Part shown: piece after piece, positions 40,895 through 54,428 of the stretch | Layout: each line of letters begins with the position of its first letter | How positions within the stretch are numbered: position 1 is the stretch's first letter | Assembly: GCA_958295665.1 (NCBI GenBank) | Contig: OY282560.1 | Coordinates: 186,977,561-187,041,560, forward strand | Direction of reading: 5' to 3' | Origin: Tipula vernalis | Lineage: Eukaryota > Arthropoda > Insecta > Diptera > Tipulidae | DNA length: 64,000 nt | Notes under the pieces: model-generated | What the model saw: only the letters and a program-made list of their open reading frames with translations | Told to the model about the DNA's origin: nothing | The model's database searches: none | Position numbers and translations under genes: made by a program

Positions 40895-41690
40895 AAATCG
40901 ACGAATTTTTCATCATGGCTGTTATTGTCGCTTTAGGCTTAGTTTGGTAAGATTTGCGTTGACAAGCACTTTTTTTTGAGTTTTCTGGAGTACAATCCAT
41001 TGCTGCTTTTACGCTGTATTTGCGGGCCATTTGGTCAATCACATCTACTCCAAACTTAGTCTAATTGTAAAACGATACAGTTTCAGGAATTCGTTTTCGA
41101 TTAGAAGCAATCTTTATGGATTTATGTTTAGAGCTAAGAAGTAGTACTTTTTTACGAAGCTTACTTATGTATAACTGTAAGCTTCTTGCTTCGTAGGCAC
41201 CTCAAGCATACAAAATGGTTATAAAAGCATATACACATAATTCGTCCATATTAATTTCCTAGTCATTCTTCTGTAAAATGTTTCTTTATTTCTAGCTCAG
41301 TGCAAGCTTTTATGTGACTCATCAACCGATTATCAAGTATAAGTTGAAACGCACTATACTAACGTTACCAAGCATAAAGTTTCGCTTAGCATAACCATGT
41401 TGGGCTCGAAAAACTTTTGAATATGGTATGTGATGGCAATCTACCAATACAACCATTCCCTAATTTTTCCCATTCAGTACCGTCGGCAGCAATGTCCTTC
41501 TGCTGTCTTTTTTCGGTTTCGGTTTCGCTATCCAATTCAGCATCTGAACATATTCGCGTCCTCTTTTTGCATTTGCGACTCTTTTGGGGAATTTTATCTT
41601 CACTCTCTGAATCTTCACTTTCATTTTCATTTTCTTCACTTTGATCAATATCTCGTACCTCAATTTCATCTTCATTCTTCATTACTTAAA
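40895..41690 (-). pseudogene. piggyBac-type transposase relic, internally deleted
   Basis: The N-terminal part on the minus strand (from 41682) is acidic: DQSEENENESEDSESEDKIP, then IAADGTEWEKLGNGCIGRLP, resembling the acidic leader and DGT-W motif of piggyBac transposases. Further along are CTELEIKKHF and YEARSLQLYISKLR-like pieces, then GVDVIDQMARKYSVKAA, the GVD--DQM--YS block near the catalytic C-terminal region. The middle is missing or scrambled. Confidence 0.7.
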
Positions 41691-41774
41691 CTAGTGTTCG
41701 AACAGTCTTCATTTATAATAGTGAGTCCTTTGAATTGTTCAAATAATTTTTTGCTTCCTGTGGCCCCCAAATCT

Positions 41775-42790
41775 TCTCATATGAAAACAATTTTTCTCAC
41801 CGAGTATTTTGGTCATGAGAATAAAAATGAATATGGAAATACAGTTTAATAAGAAATAAATTTGCAATTTTAATATTAAATGTGCAACCAAACTGTAAAA
41901 TAATTCACTTTAAAACTTATTTATAAGTAAATTTATTAAAAAAATTTCAATTCATTTAAGAAAAATCAGAAGAAAACTGGTTTAACTCTCTATTTACGTC
42001 TTTTTGAGAGAGTGATTAAATCTATATACATACAAGTTATAAACTCTTTTATCATTTATTTAGCTACTATCTGCACCATTTACCTAGCGCATCTACCGGA
42101 AATATATTTAAAATGTGATAAAATATCTTTTGCTGTGTGGCGTGTTATGAAAACTTTTTATTCAGCGTTTTTTCCAGCGTTCTTTTTCATTTTGACATAC
42201 AAATGAAATGAAAAAGATTTTTTTCATTCTATTTTTTCATAGAACGAGAATTGACCCCCCTGTAATCCAAACCTGAAACTCAAACGAATTTAAATTATTT
42301 TTACTGAGGTTCCAGCTAACCTTGATTTTGTCTATTTTCGTTGTTAAAAATTACTACTAGGTACAAATGTTTGCTTTAATAGTTTAACTTTAAAATATAA
42401 TATAACAAATAAAAATGTTCAGTAAAAATTAAATATTTGTTCAAACATATTTAGATTTATTAACGATAGATGGTGCTACTTGAATCATTTTTCTATTATT
42501 TTGAGTCCATCATGAAATATTATAGATACATTTAATATTAGGCTGCGGGGTCAATTCTCGTTCCGTGAAAAGTATTATGAAAAGTATTTTCAATGAGAAA
42601 TAAACATTTCCGATTAATGAGAAGGAAAAAATGTCGTCAAAATCTTTTCATATGAACAAAACTTTTTCACCGACTATTTTGGCCGTGAGAACATAATAGA
42701 TATAGAAATAAAATTCCATAAAAACTAAATTTGTATTATTAGCATCAAATGTGCATTAAGCTATGCCTGTGAAATACTTCCCAAAATAAA
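41775..42790. repeat. Direct repeat of about 140 bp (41775-41910 and 42645-42790)
   Basis: Both copies have CTTTTCATATGAA-like sequence, TTTTTCTCACCGAGTATTTTGG or its variant, ATGAGAA/GTGAGAAC, GGAAAT and ATTAAATGTGCA, at roughly 80% by eye. A MITE-like element lies between them. Confidence 0.55.
42227..42572. repeat. MITE-like element with inverted termini
   Basis: The left end GAACGAGAATTGACCCC is mirrored by GGGGTCAATTCTCGTTC at the right. Weaker symmetry (TTTTCA / TGAAAA) extends outside. About 330-345 bp, no ORF. Confidence 0.65.
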
Positions 42791-43116
42791 ATCCCAAATT
42801 TTGCGTATACGTATATATTTTATGTATGGGCAAAGAGAATAGATGTGTATTCTCTTTGGTATGGGTGTATAAGATGTGTATTCTCTTTGGTATGGGATGG
42901 TAACTTATTCGCCTAAATGCCATTTACAGAGAAGAGACTATTCAAATAATCATCTTTAAGGGGAAATTCAATATTCAATTTAATTTAAAATATAACATTT
43001 AAGCAGGTTTTATTAGACAAAATGACTAAACCAATAACGACTCATTGGCTTTACATTTCGATTTTATGTAAAATTAAATAAATATCAGGCCCATTGAAAC
43101 ATAATCCATACCGTCT

Positions 43117-43490
43117 GTTGCACCAAATTATACATCGAAATCCGTTCAACAAAAATCAAAATATTGACATTCGAGTATAGTTTCTAGGATTTCTATTGTA
43201 TAGGCCTTGAACGTAAAATGTCACATGGTCGATCCTAGGGGTCAGCGATATAAATAACAGGCAATATATATACGGCATGTTGCATCAAATTTCAACGACG
43301 AAATCTGTTAAACAAAAATCAAAAGATTGATATTCGACTATGGTTTCTGGTATGGCCTTGATTGTATAGGCCTTGAACGTAAAATGTCACATGGTCATAT
43401 GGCGATATAAAGGGAGGGGGGGGAGGGGGGGCGATATAAAAAATTGATATTCGACTATAGTTTCTGGGATCTCTATTGTATAATATATTA
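43117..43490 (+). repeat. Tandem array of about 160-bp units, left copy
   Basis: Two full units and a partial third. Landmarks are TTGCA(C/T)CAAATT, AACAAAAATCAAAA, ATTCGA(G/C)TATAGTTTCT, GTATAGGCCTTGAACGTAAA and GATATAAATAACAGGCAAT. The same unit is found inverted at 47330-47620, beyond the other end of the Helitron relic. Confidence 0.7.
43412..43431 (+). repeat. G-tract with quadruplex potential
   Basis: GGGAGGGGGGGGAGGGGGGG interrupts the tandem array, with GCGATATAAA on both sides. It can supply four G-runs on one strand. Confidence 0.7.
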
Positions 43491-43938
43491 TGTATAATTT
43501 TTTATAAAATGTCACGAATGATTTAAACTGCAAATTGTTTTGTTCATATTAGATGTTCAAGTTTCCAACCCGGGTAATGGTAATTTAAGGCGCTGTGAAC
43601 TGTACGGCCACCTTATAGCAAAGTTGGTGCTATTCCTGTTGTGGCGAATGGTTGTGCCATTTGTCCAATACCTCTATTAAAATGTATCAACATATTGTAA
43701 AGGTTTATCAAACTGTATCCTCCTAGGCCACCTAAGAAGAAATAGTCCTCAGATTATTCTCGAAATCTACGTATCGGGAAAATAATATTTGTGAAAGCTG
43801 TCAACTGCTGCGGATTCAAAGTTTGAATGCGAGCTTCTGCTTTCGCTTCTTTCTTAAGTACGTTGAATTGTGTAGGAATATTCTGAGTTTCCGTTGGTTG
43901 AGGTAGACAAAACTTAGTACCCTCAGCGGGAGGGAGAG

Positions 43939-44190
43939 CCCTCTCGAAGTCCTTGGGCTCCAATGCTACCGTATTTCTAGCGGAACTACATGCTATAGTA
44001 AACATCTAGGAGGGAGAGCAATACGCCCAGATAGTAAATATTACATACCGGGAGGCAGTATTGTCAGGTTCATTAAGAACCTGAATATTGACTGAACGGA
44101 TAATTAAGCAGGGTCCAGCACAATAGATCTTTTAGGTCGCAGTGCGAGGTGGCTGATCGCCCGCATGGCCCTCCAATAATAATAATAATA
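43939..44190 (+). mobile_element. LINE 3' end, second copy
   Basis: Nearly identical to 876-1128, including GCGGAACTACATGCT of the RNase H motif and the CCTCCAATAATAATAATAAT tail. It interrupts the helicase frame of the Helitron relic, so it inserted later. It is 5'-truncated, as usual for target-primed insertions. Confidence 0.78.
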
Positions 44191-44930
44191 AAAATAGTAC
44201 CCTTAGCACCATTTTGAAGCAGCACATTAAATTACATGTCGCTTCACTGTCATAATCTCGCAAAAAACTTAGAGCCAAATCCAACTTGAATTTATCCCAA
44301 AGAATCTCAGTATTGATGGGATTGCAGAAAACAAAAATTAATGCAAAACCTTGCCTCATTTGGTATGACATTTGAAAAACGAATGCTTCATCTAAACATT
44401 TCTCCCAGTCTTCTCTGAGTCCAACGAATTGCGATGAAACGCTGCTTCCTTGAAGTTAGAATATTCAAAATAATTGGCAGTTCTCCTAGCTACTCAAATA
44501 AGGTCACCCCAAGAACGCGAAGAAAAATCAATTGCAAACAAAAACGAATCATTTGATCTAGCTGTGTACATTCTTCCAACCATTTTTTGCCGCGCTCCTC
44601 GATGGTACACGTGATAAGGGATTTTTGTATACTGGAAATTAATTGTAAGTCTAGTGATTCCATTTTGAGCGTCGTTTAAAGCTTCATTTTCCCGACCTTC
44701 TTCAAAAATTATACTCCGCTGTTATGGAGGATGAACTTAGTCTTATTATTCCATGCGGTCTGTCGTGCATTGTTGGTGTCTCTAGCAAACATCATATTGC
44801 TTCTGGTGCATTCACATATCTACAATTGATGTAATTGGCAATTTTATAATGAATTAAGTGTTGTTGTTCTTCATTCAAGATATCAACGTTAGTGCAATAA
44901 AATCTCCTGTAATAGTTATTTATGGTACTA

Positions 44931-45029
44931 GTGAGCAAAACGAGATATTATCCATTAGGGATAAGTTTGTCCCACGAGGCGATAGCCGAGTGGGACATTA
45001 TCCCGAGTGGATAATATCTCTTTGCTCAC
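44931..45029. repeat. Palindrome of 99 bp
   Basis: GTGAGCAAA, GAGATATTATCCA, GGGATA and GTCCCAC on the left arm are each matched inverted on the right arm (GTGGGAC, TATCCC, TGGATAATATCTC, TTTGCTCAC). The tip is GAGGCGATAGCCGA. It would form a cruciform or hairpin. Compare 8341-8452. Confidence 0.85.
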
Positions 45030-45270
45030 GAGTGGCATACAACGTTTTATCCACTTTTGTTGAAATAAATTTCGTAAATTAATAAAAAATAGTTCCATTT
45101 TGCGTTTTCACACTGGAGCATTGAATTTTGAAATACATTTTGTCATAGTGACCGTTCATTAAATTGTCATGGTGTACTTTAATTTAACTACTTTTTCTAA
45201 TATAGTTTTTCATTCAATTTGGCTACGAATAATTTTCCAATGACTACTCAACATTTTGTTATACAAAATA

Positions 45271-45301
45271 TAACTCACGTTGCCCCTAGCAGCGTGGGTT
45301 A
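45271..45301. repeat. Short hairpin
   Basis: TAACTCACGTTGC and GCAGCGTGGGTTA form a 13-bp stem with two wobble positions around CCCTA. Confidence 0.6.
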
Positions 45302-45392
45302 TGCAATAACAATGGGTTATTTTACATTTTCTTTATTTGAAATCAGCATAGTTATCGGGCTATTATATACTAAAAGTGGATAAATATATTTT

Positions 45393-46319
45393 CCTACAAT
45401 CGCCGTGAAAAGTAGGCTTTTTTTCTCTGTTTTCAAAGCTCAGTGTCTGTTTTTTTGACAGTTAATAAACAAATTACTTTGTCACACGTTTCTCTTAGAA
45501 ACGTGTGACAAAACTTGAAACCGCACGCAATTTTTAAGAAAGACTAATGTTTGTATAAAACATCAAACCAAATTTTTGTTTTTCTTTATGAAAAATAAAA
45601 AAAAACTTTGACTACTCGATTGAACAAAATGTCGGTCCTAAAATAAAATCGTATTGTCAGTATAGTAAATTTTACTACAAAATTATCTTTTTATTATATT
45701 TTTTAAAATGATTGTAGGAAAAATAAAGTGTGAAACACGTCCGCAAAGTTGTTTGTCACGCTCGAAAGGTTGCTGGCCTCCGTCCCGTCGGCCAGCAATT
45801 TCCTTTCTCGCGTGACAAACTGGCACTTTGCGCTCTTGATACACAAATAACTATTTCCTACAATCGCCGTGAAAAGCAGGCTTTTTTTCTCTGTTTTCAA
45901 AGCCCAAAGTGTCTGTTTTTTTGACAGTTAATAAACAAATTACTTTGTCACACGTTTCTCTTAGAAACGTGTGACAAAACTTGAAACCGCACAATTTTTA
46001 AGAAAGACTAATGTTTGTATAAAACATCAAACCAAATTTTTGTTTTTCTTTATGAAAAATAAAAAAAATCTTTGACTACTCGATTGAACAAAATGTCGGT
46101 CCTAAAATAAAATCGTATTGTCAGTATAGTAAATTTTACTACAAAATTATCTTTTTATTATATTTTTTAAAATGATTGTAGGAAAAATAAAGTGTGAAAC
46201 ACGTCCGCAAAGTTGTTTGTCACGCTCGAAAGGTTGCTGGCCTCCGTCCCGTCGGCCAGCAATTTCCTTTCTCGCGTGACAAACTGGCACTTTGCGCTCT
46301 TGATACACAAATAACTATT
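45393..46319. repeat. Tandem duplication, unit of about 464 bp
   Basis: Units 45393-45856 and 45857-46319 differ by only a few bases by eye. Each begins CCTACAATCGCCGTGAAAAG and ends ACACAAATAACTATT. Each holds a perfect 16-bp stem with a 3-base loop (TTTGTCACACGTTTCT, CTT, then the inverse) and a 91-bp foldback with GTTTGTCACGC / GCGTGACAAAC and TTGCTGGCC / GGCCAGCAA. The high similarity implies recent duplication. Confidence 0.88.
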
Positions 46320-47329
46320 AACTGCCTTCAATGATGCATAAATCTCAACGTTGATGTGACAATAACATTTCAGTAGCAAGTACCTGATATTATGTTACTG
46401 TCGGTTCGTGTCGACGCCGATACAAAGGATACCCATTTATGTTTGCGGTGGTCGTATCCTGGAATTCCTCTAGGAAGATTTTCTTGCATTTATTATTTTG
46501 CATGCATGGAGCATGTGGATTGTCGGGACCGCATGGTTCATCCATCATACAATGGGAGACGATCTCATGCACTCTTGGCTCGATGTAAATATCTGGAACT
46601 TCGGCAGTACGATACGATCTATGGCTTCAGAAGTTTTAAATTTATCTTTTGCAATAATTGATAGGTGTGCGTTCAATAATAACCTTTAATTCCAATTTAA
46701 ACACTTGAACAACTAAATCTGCACGATCTGATGTGGTTTCTCCTTTTGGAGGTTCTTAACAATTTCAGGCCATTTTATATTTGACATAACTTTAACGAAA
46801 AACCATAATTGAGAACATTAATTTGACATATTGGTAACATTGCACCTTTCTGTCATATTCTTGGTAAACCTTCACATGACGATGGCAGAATCACTGGCAT
46901 GCCGGAATGAAGTTACAAATTTGCACTATGGTTAGCCACATAATCTGCAAGTCCTTGATATAATTCTGTTTGCAACGTTTTCTGACCGAAACGAATGAAA
47001 CTCAAATTATTTGCCTCAACTTGCAAATATGAATCTACTACCCCTTGCTGAGTAAGACGACCGGCATTAATGATTGGATTATAGAAATTTCTAAAAGCTA
47101 GTTGAAAAACCTTAGAATGCACTGAAATTTTTTTGTCGAATCCGTCTTATATTGTCATGTAAGGATCTAAATTACAAACGTATGAATATGGACCATATAT
47201 GGATAAATTCAATGCCTAGAAAGCTAGCCGCTGCTATAAAATTGTTCTTCTAATTGGGCAATAAATAATTTAGGCGGAATTTTTTTAACTGTTTTTGATG
47301 TGAAAATATTTTTAGCGGTGGTAAATAAA

Positions 47330-47620
47330 AAAATTCACAGATTTGGTCGTTGAAATTTGATGCAACATATCGTATATATATTGCCTGTTATTTATATCGC
47401 CAACCCCTAGGATTGACCATGTGATATTTTTCATACAAGGCCTATGAGTCGCCAGAAACCATAGTCGATTATCAATCTTTTGATTTTTGTTGGACAGATT
47501 TCGTCGTTGAAATTTCATGCAACATGCCGTATATATAAATTGCCTGTTATTTATATCACTGACCCTTAGGCTTGATTATGTGATCAACCTTGTGACATTT
47601 AGCGTACGTGATGTACATAG
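47330..47620 (-). repeat. Tandem array of about 160-bp units, right copy (inverted)
   Basis: About two units, marked by ATTGCCTGTTATTTATATC, CATAGTCGATTATCAATCTT and TTGAAATTT(G/C)ATGCAACAT. They are inverse to the array at 43117-43490. Confidence 0.7.
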
Positions 47621-47639
47621 CTAGTAGTCTAATATAGAA

Positions 47640-50822
<3,183 letters not shown>

Positions 50823-51950
50823 ACAGGATGTCCCACTCGGACGAGTCCAAACGAGTAGGGCGTGTAGCTGGATCAATATTATGAAAAAAAGTCCACTACG
50901 CATACGCCCGAAAATGAACCGTTACCCACTTCAATTGCATTTCAAAATTTTTAGCATGGTACACTACCTTGAATGATGTAAATGCCAATAACTCTTCTAA
51001 AAATTAAGATAACTCAATTGTTTTTGTATAATTTTAAAGGCACAGAGTGCTTCTTTCTTCTCTGAAAATAGGAATATCATGTATGGTATTTTCCATAAAG
51101 TAAACATTGGTGGAATTAAAAAGATTGTGCAAGAAATAACAAAAAATTCATTAAACTCATTTTTTCTCGAAAAACTCACTTAATAATTTTTGTTTTTTAT
51201 TTCAAATTTAAATTTAATAGACGATTTAATAAAAAATTGCTTCATCGTTTTTTTTTCTAATCATGTATAGTTTTTCAGTTGTTAACATTTCAGTCACTTG
51301 TTGAAAAAAAAAAAAAATTGTTTGCGCGTTTGTAACCAGAAATAATAAAATGCCGCGCTACACATTCGAAGAACTCGCCGACAACCATTTATGCAACGGA
51401 AATAGACGAGCTGCAGAACATGAATATGCAAACCGTTATCCAGGTAGGCCGGTGCCAGATCATAGAATGTTTGGAACAGTTCACAGACGATTACGAGAAC
51501 GAGGAACATTGTTCCCTTATGAATACGAACATGTTAGCTGAATTCAATACGAAGTCAATACTGACGAATACATTTTGAATTCAGTAAGAAGAGATCCCAC
51601 CATTAGCAAGACACATGTTTCGATACAACTTGGTATTAGCAAAAATAAAGTCTGGAGAGTACTTCGAAGAAACCATCTACACCCATTCCAATACACTCCA
51701 GTGCAAGAATTATTACCAGTCTATTTATCAAACAGAGCAAATTTTGCCGTTTATTGTTAAACATCGAGGAATATAGTCCTTCATATTTGTCGTCCATTTT
51801 ATAGACAGACGAATCGACATTTACGGGGGATGGAATAAAAAATTTAATGAATCTAATACCACAAACCAGGGATGGCAATATGAAATCCAGACGGTAGTCT
51901 CTGACGACTACCGTTTTTTTGTTAATAACCAATCCGTCCTGTAGAGAAAC
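50823..51950 (+). pseudogene. Tc1/mariner-superfamily element with DUF4817-type HTH transposase, decayed
   Basis: The 5' end resembles the terminus of this insect family (TATACAGGATGTCCCACTCG). The transposase starts at 51350: MPRYTFEELADNHLCNGNRR, then PVPDHRMFGTVHRRLRERG, then RRDPTISKTHVSIQLGISKN and KVWRVLRRNHLHPFQYTPVQ, the two helix-turn-helix modules in front of an IS630-type DDE domain. A stop, then TDESTFTGDG in another frame, marks the first catalytic Asp. The rest of the DDE domain and the 3' terminus are missing. Confidence 0.8.
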
Positions 51951-51989
51951 CGTATCATGAACATCGCAAACATGAAAAATTATGTTGGG

Positions 51990-53170
51990 TAATTTATTAA
52001 ACTGAAAAGTCGAGCTAACGAATTACCTATACATTTATGACATTCGATGGGCAGAAATCGAACTATCCAGTTACAATTTGTAATTTCTATAAAATCAATT
52101 GTTTCAGCAGTGTATTTATTAAAGATACCATTAATAGTTCGTGTAAACCAAGAACTAAATGTTTGCTTTCGCAACTAGATGTAGAGAATGCGCTTCAAAA
52201 TATGAATGCTTCTAAAGGTTCAACTGGTCTATCAGCTCCTCTTTGTTATATATTTAATCAGAGTCTAAGTCAGGAAATCTTTCCAGAGATTTGGAAAGTT
52301 TTATACATTGCATCGGTCTATAAAAAGGAACCTCACAATGATGTAACAAATTAACGTGAAATTGCCATAATATGCCGTATTCCCAAGCTATTTGAATCAA
52401 TGGTTAACGATGTGTTATTTTTCCACTGTAATTATTTAATTAAACACGCAATCACTAAAACTCGGCTCGTTGCAATTTATACTGCTTTTGCCAAAGCTTT
52501 CGACGTTCGTTGGATAAGCTTAGTAAATTTAACTACGTCATTATACCTTTAAATTGGCTAAGATCTTACTTATCGAATCGTAGAATGTATTTGAAAATTG
52601 ATGATACGTCGTCTGAATACTTCTATATTTATGACGTTATTAAATCGTTCGAGTTTGCAGAATGCTTGTGATTTGCGGATAAAAAAGACTTGAACGACTT
52701 TTGTGACTGGTCTACCTTAAACTTCATGAGCCTTAATGTGGAGAAATGTCAAGTCACGGGTCTACTTAGTTAATGGTTTGGGGGTGATTTTCAGCTCAGA
52801 TCTAATGTTCAACTAACATATTGATGCTGTTATTAGCAAGGCTTAAACAATGCTAGGATTTATCAGACGTAGCTCGATAAACTTTCACGGTTTGCTGACT
52901 TTGAAATCATTGTATGTTGTCTTTTAGGTCTTGACGTCTATCCATGCGGTCAATTAATGTTCCCTCTTCGAGAAATTATTCGATTACCAAAGCGTTCGCG
53001 ATAAATTGTTTCTGTTCCTGTGGCATGTGTCATCGACCTGCCGAAACCTCATATTGTGGACATCCATACATTGCAATTCATTAAACAAAAAAATCCTAAT
53101 CATATTGCGGTATCAGCCTGAAAATCACACCAGACAATTATTCTCTATGAGTGCATCGGGTTTCCATTAT
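51990..53170 (+). pseudogene. Jockey-like LINE ORF2 relic
   Basis: In several frames: LDVENALQNMNASKGSTGLS, FNQSLSQEIFPEIWKVLYIA, HNDVTN, IPKLFESMV, LRSYLSNRRMYLKI-like, CDWSTLNFMSLNVEKCQV, and NARIYQ/TMLGFIRR. These are the Jockey-type RT blocks (GPDG--A-L, F---L-G--P--WK, YRPI--L, LKW...). The catalytic YADD region is gone. A last frame (53006 on) has a C-terminal tail like that at 37816-38220. Confidence 0.8.
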
Positions 53171-53299
53171 TTCTCGTGGATTTTGTTCATCCCAGATTCG
53201 ACCATTTTATTTATTTACAAATCCACCATCGCTAAAAATGATTTTGTTGAAAAAATTTGCATTTTCAAGTTTGTTTTTGTAAGGCCCAATTAGCGAATT

Positions 53300-53700
53300 G
53301 ACGACGTAATCCAAAGTCGGATGGCTTTATTTTTTGAGTTATCTGAGTCTTGTGTACCTTCAAATGAAGATATATGTGCAAAATTCTGAGTAAAGTGTTT
53401 GGTGGAATTGTAATTGCTGTGAATGATGACGAGTTGATGTTTTTGGACTCTCATTAACAAAAGCACTTACAGTAGCAACCTTTTCTTCTCAACGACCACT
53501 ATGATGGTAAATTTTGATTTTTTCATCCTTTACCCAATTAGTTTCCACAAATTTTGCAATAATTTCTCGAATGGCCTCAATTGATGGACAATTTTCTCTT
53601 CCGTATTCCGTACGAAATTTTCTTACAACTTCTGCATAACTTTCACCAAATTTAAAATATTTTTAACAATAAACCCGGAATGTTTTTACTTGTCATCTGT
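53300..53700 (-). pseudogene. Tc1/mariner-type transposase N-terminus, decayed
   Basis: Minus-strand frames give LKYFKFGESYAEVVRKFRTE, then YGRENCPSIEAIREIIAKFV, then EEKVATVSAFVNESPKTSTR, the paired helix-turn-helix region of insect Tc1-like transposases (GES-AE--RK-R--YG). Stops follow and the DDE part is missing. Confidence 0.7.
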
Positions 53701-53922
53701 CAAATAACATATAGCACTCTAGTAAAAAAATATAAATGGCGGCAAATTTAATAATTAACACTTTTTATTTGAAAATATGAGCATTATTAGAGTCAACTGT
53801 TTAGAAAATGCTTACAGACTCCATAAAAATCATTCCACCTCAGAAATTCCAAATCATAAATCAGAAAGCGATCCAACGAGAACTTCAAATAAACCGTCCT
53901 CTTTTAAAGCAAAAATAAATAG

Positions 53923-54416
53923 TGTTACGTTTTTGCCTTGTCAATCAAGGTTCGTATCACTGGATTGTGAATAATACAAAATCAATTTAATTTATCTCCA
54001 ACGAATTTATTAATTTCACAAAATTTATTACAACACAGTTTATCAATCAAAATTCACAAAATCACTTTATATAAATTATTCTCAAATTTTACTGTTCACT
54101 TATAATTTTTATTTCCACAAAAACACTTTTTAATTCACTTTTTAATTCCTTTTTAATCTTTACTCTTTCGCTTACCAAAAATTACTCTAATCTTACAAGT
54201 TTACTCTATCGCGTTCCAAATACTAATAATCCAATTCGATCTTGTTCGCCTTTTTATATACACAAACCAAGCTTCTCGAAAGTTCACGACTTTTCCAGTT
54301 GGAATAGCGTAGAAACATTACGTAACAATTTTTATCATGGAAAATTCCATTTAGTACAGTAAACATTGAGCTATTAGTTTTACTTATTCTATTACACACT
54401 AGGTGTCACCGTCACA
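53923..54416 (-). repeat. 3' LTR of copy C
   Basis: 494 bp, TGTTACG...GTCACA as written on the plus strand. On the minus strand U3 comes first, with TATATAAAAAGG (54251-54262) as promoter TATA box and an AATAAA-type signal further along. Confidence 0.93.
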
Positions 54417-54428
54417 CTACCCCTCACC
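54417..54428 (-). promoter_or_regulatory. Polypurine tract
   Basis: GGTGAGGGGTAG on the minus strand directly before the 3' LTR, the usual primer for plus-strand DNA synthesis. The ORF's stop codon TAG overlaps its upstream edge. Confidence 0.7.

Larger units (their letters stand above)
44910..46320. repeat. Hairpin-rich insertion in the Helitron relic
   Basis: The Helitron frame stops after IYASLKAV (about 46320) and resumes near 44890, so the 1.4 kb between is foreign. It has no believable ORF. It contains at least four kinds of inverted repeat (44931-45029, 45271-45301, 45478-45512, 45742-45832), the last two again in the tandem copy. The segment starts TAATAGTTATTT and ends AAATAACTATTA, a 12-bp inverted pair that may be its termini. 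No clear target duplication was found. Confidence 0.6.
43560..47125 (-). pseudogene. Helitron Rep-helicase relic
   Basis: Fragments on the minus strand lie in the order of a Helitron RepHel: Rep region VVDSYLQVEANNLSFIRFGQ then LYQGLADYV (47122-46913); IKWPEI; DEPCGPDNPHAPCM and NGYPLYRRRHEPT (46572-46390); CYCHINVEIYASLKAV; after an insertion, NYINCRYVNAPEAI; GRMYTARSND; FVFQMSYQMRQGFALIFVFC-like helicase sequence (44371-44190); after a second insertion, LNPQQLTAFTNIIF; then TTGIAPTLL and GGRTVHSALN next to a Walker A-like GGLGGYS (about 43570-43690). Frameshifts, stops and two insertions make it dead. No CTRR terminus or hairpin end was located. Confidence 0.85.

Noticed and set aside
44965..44995. 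tRNA-like stretch GATAGCCGAGTGGGA in a palindrome
   Set aside because: It resembles the D-arm of Leu/Ser tRNAs, but no anticodon arm, T-arm or acceptor stem follows.
45703..46379. Two similar small minus-strand frames sharing VTRERKLLADGTEASN
   Set aside because: They are the same frame read through the foldback in each tandem unit; no start context or family supports a protein.
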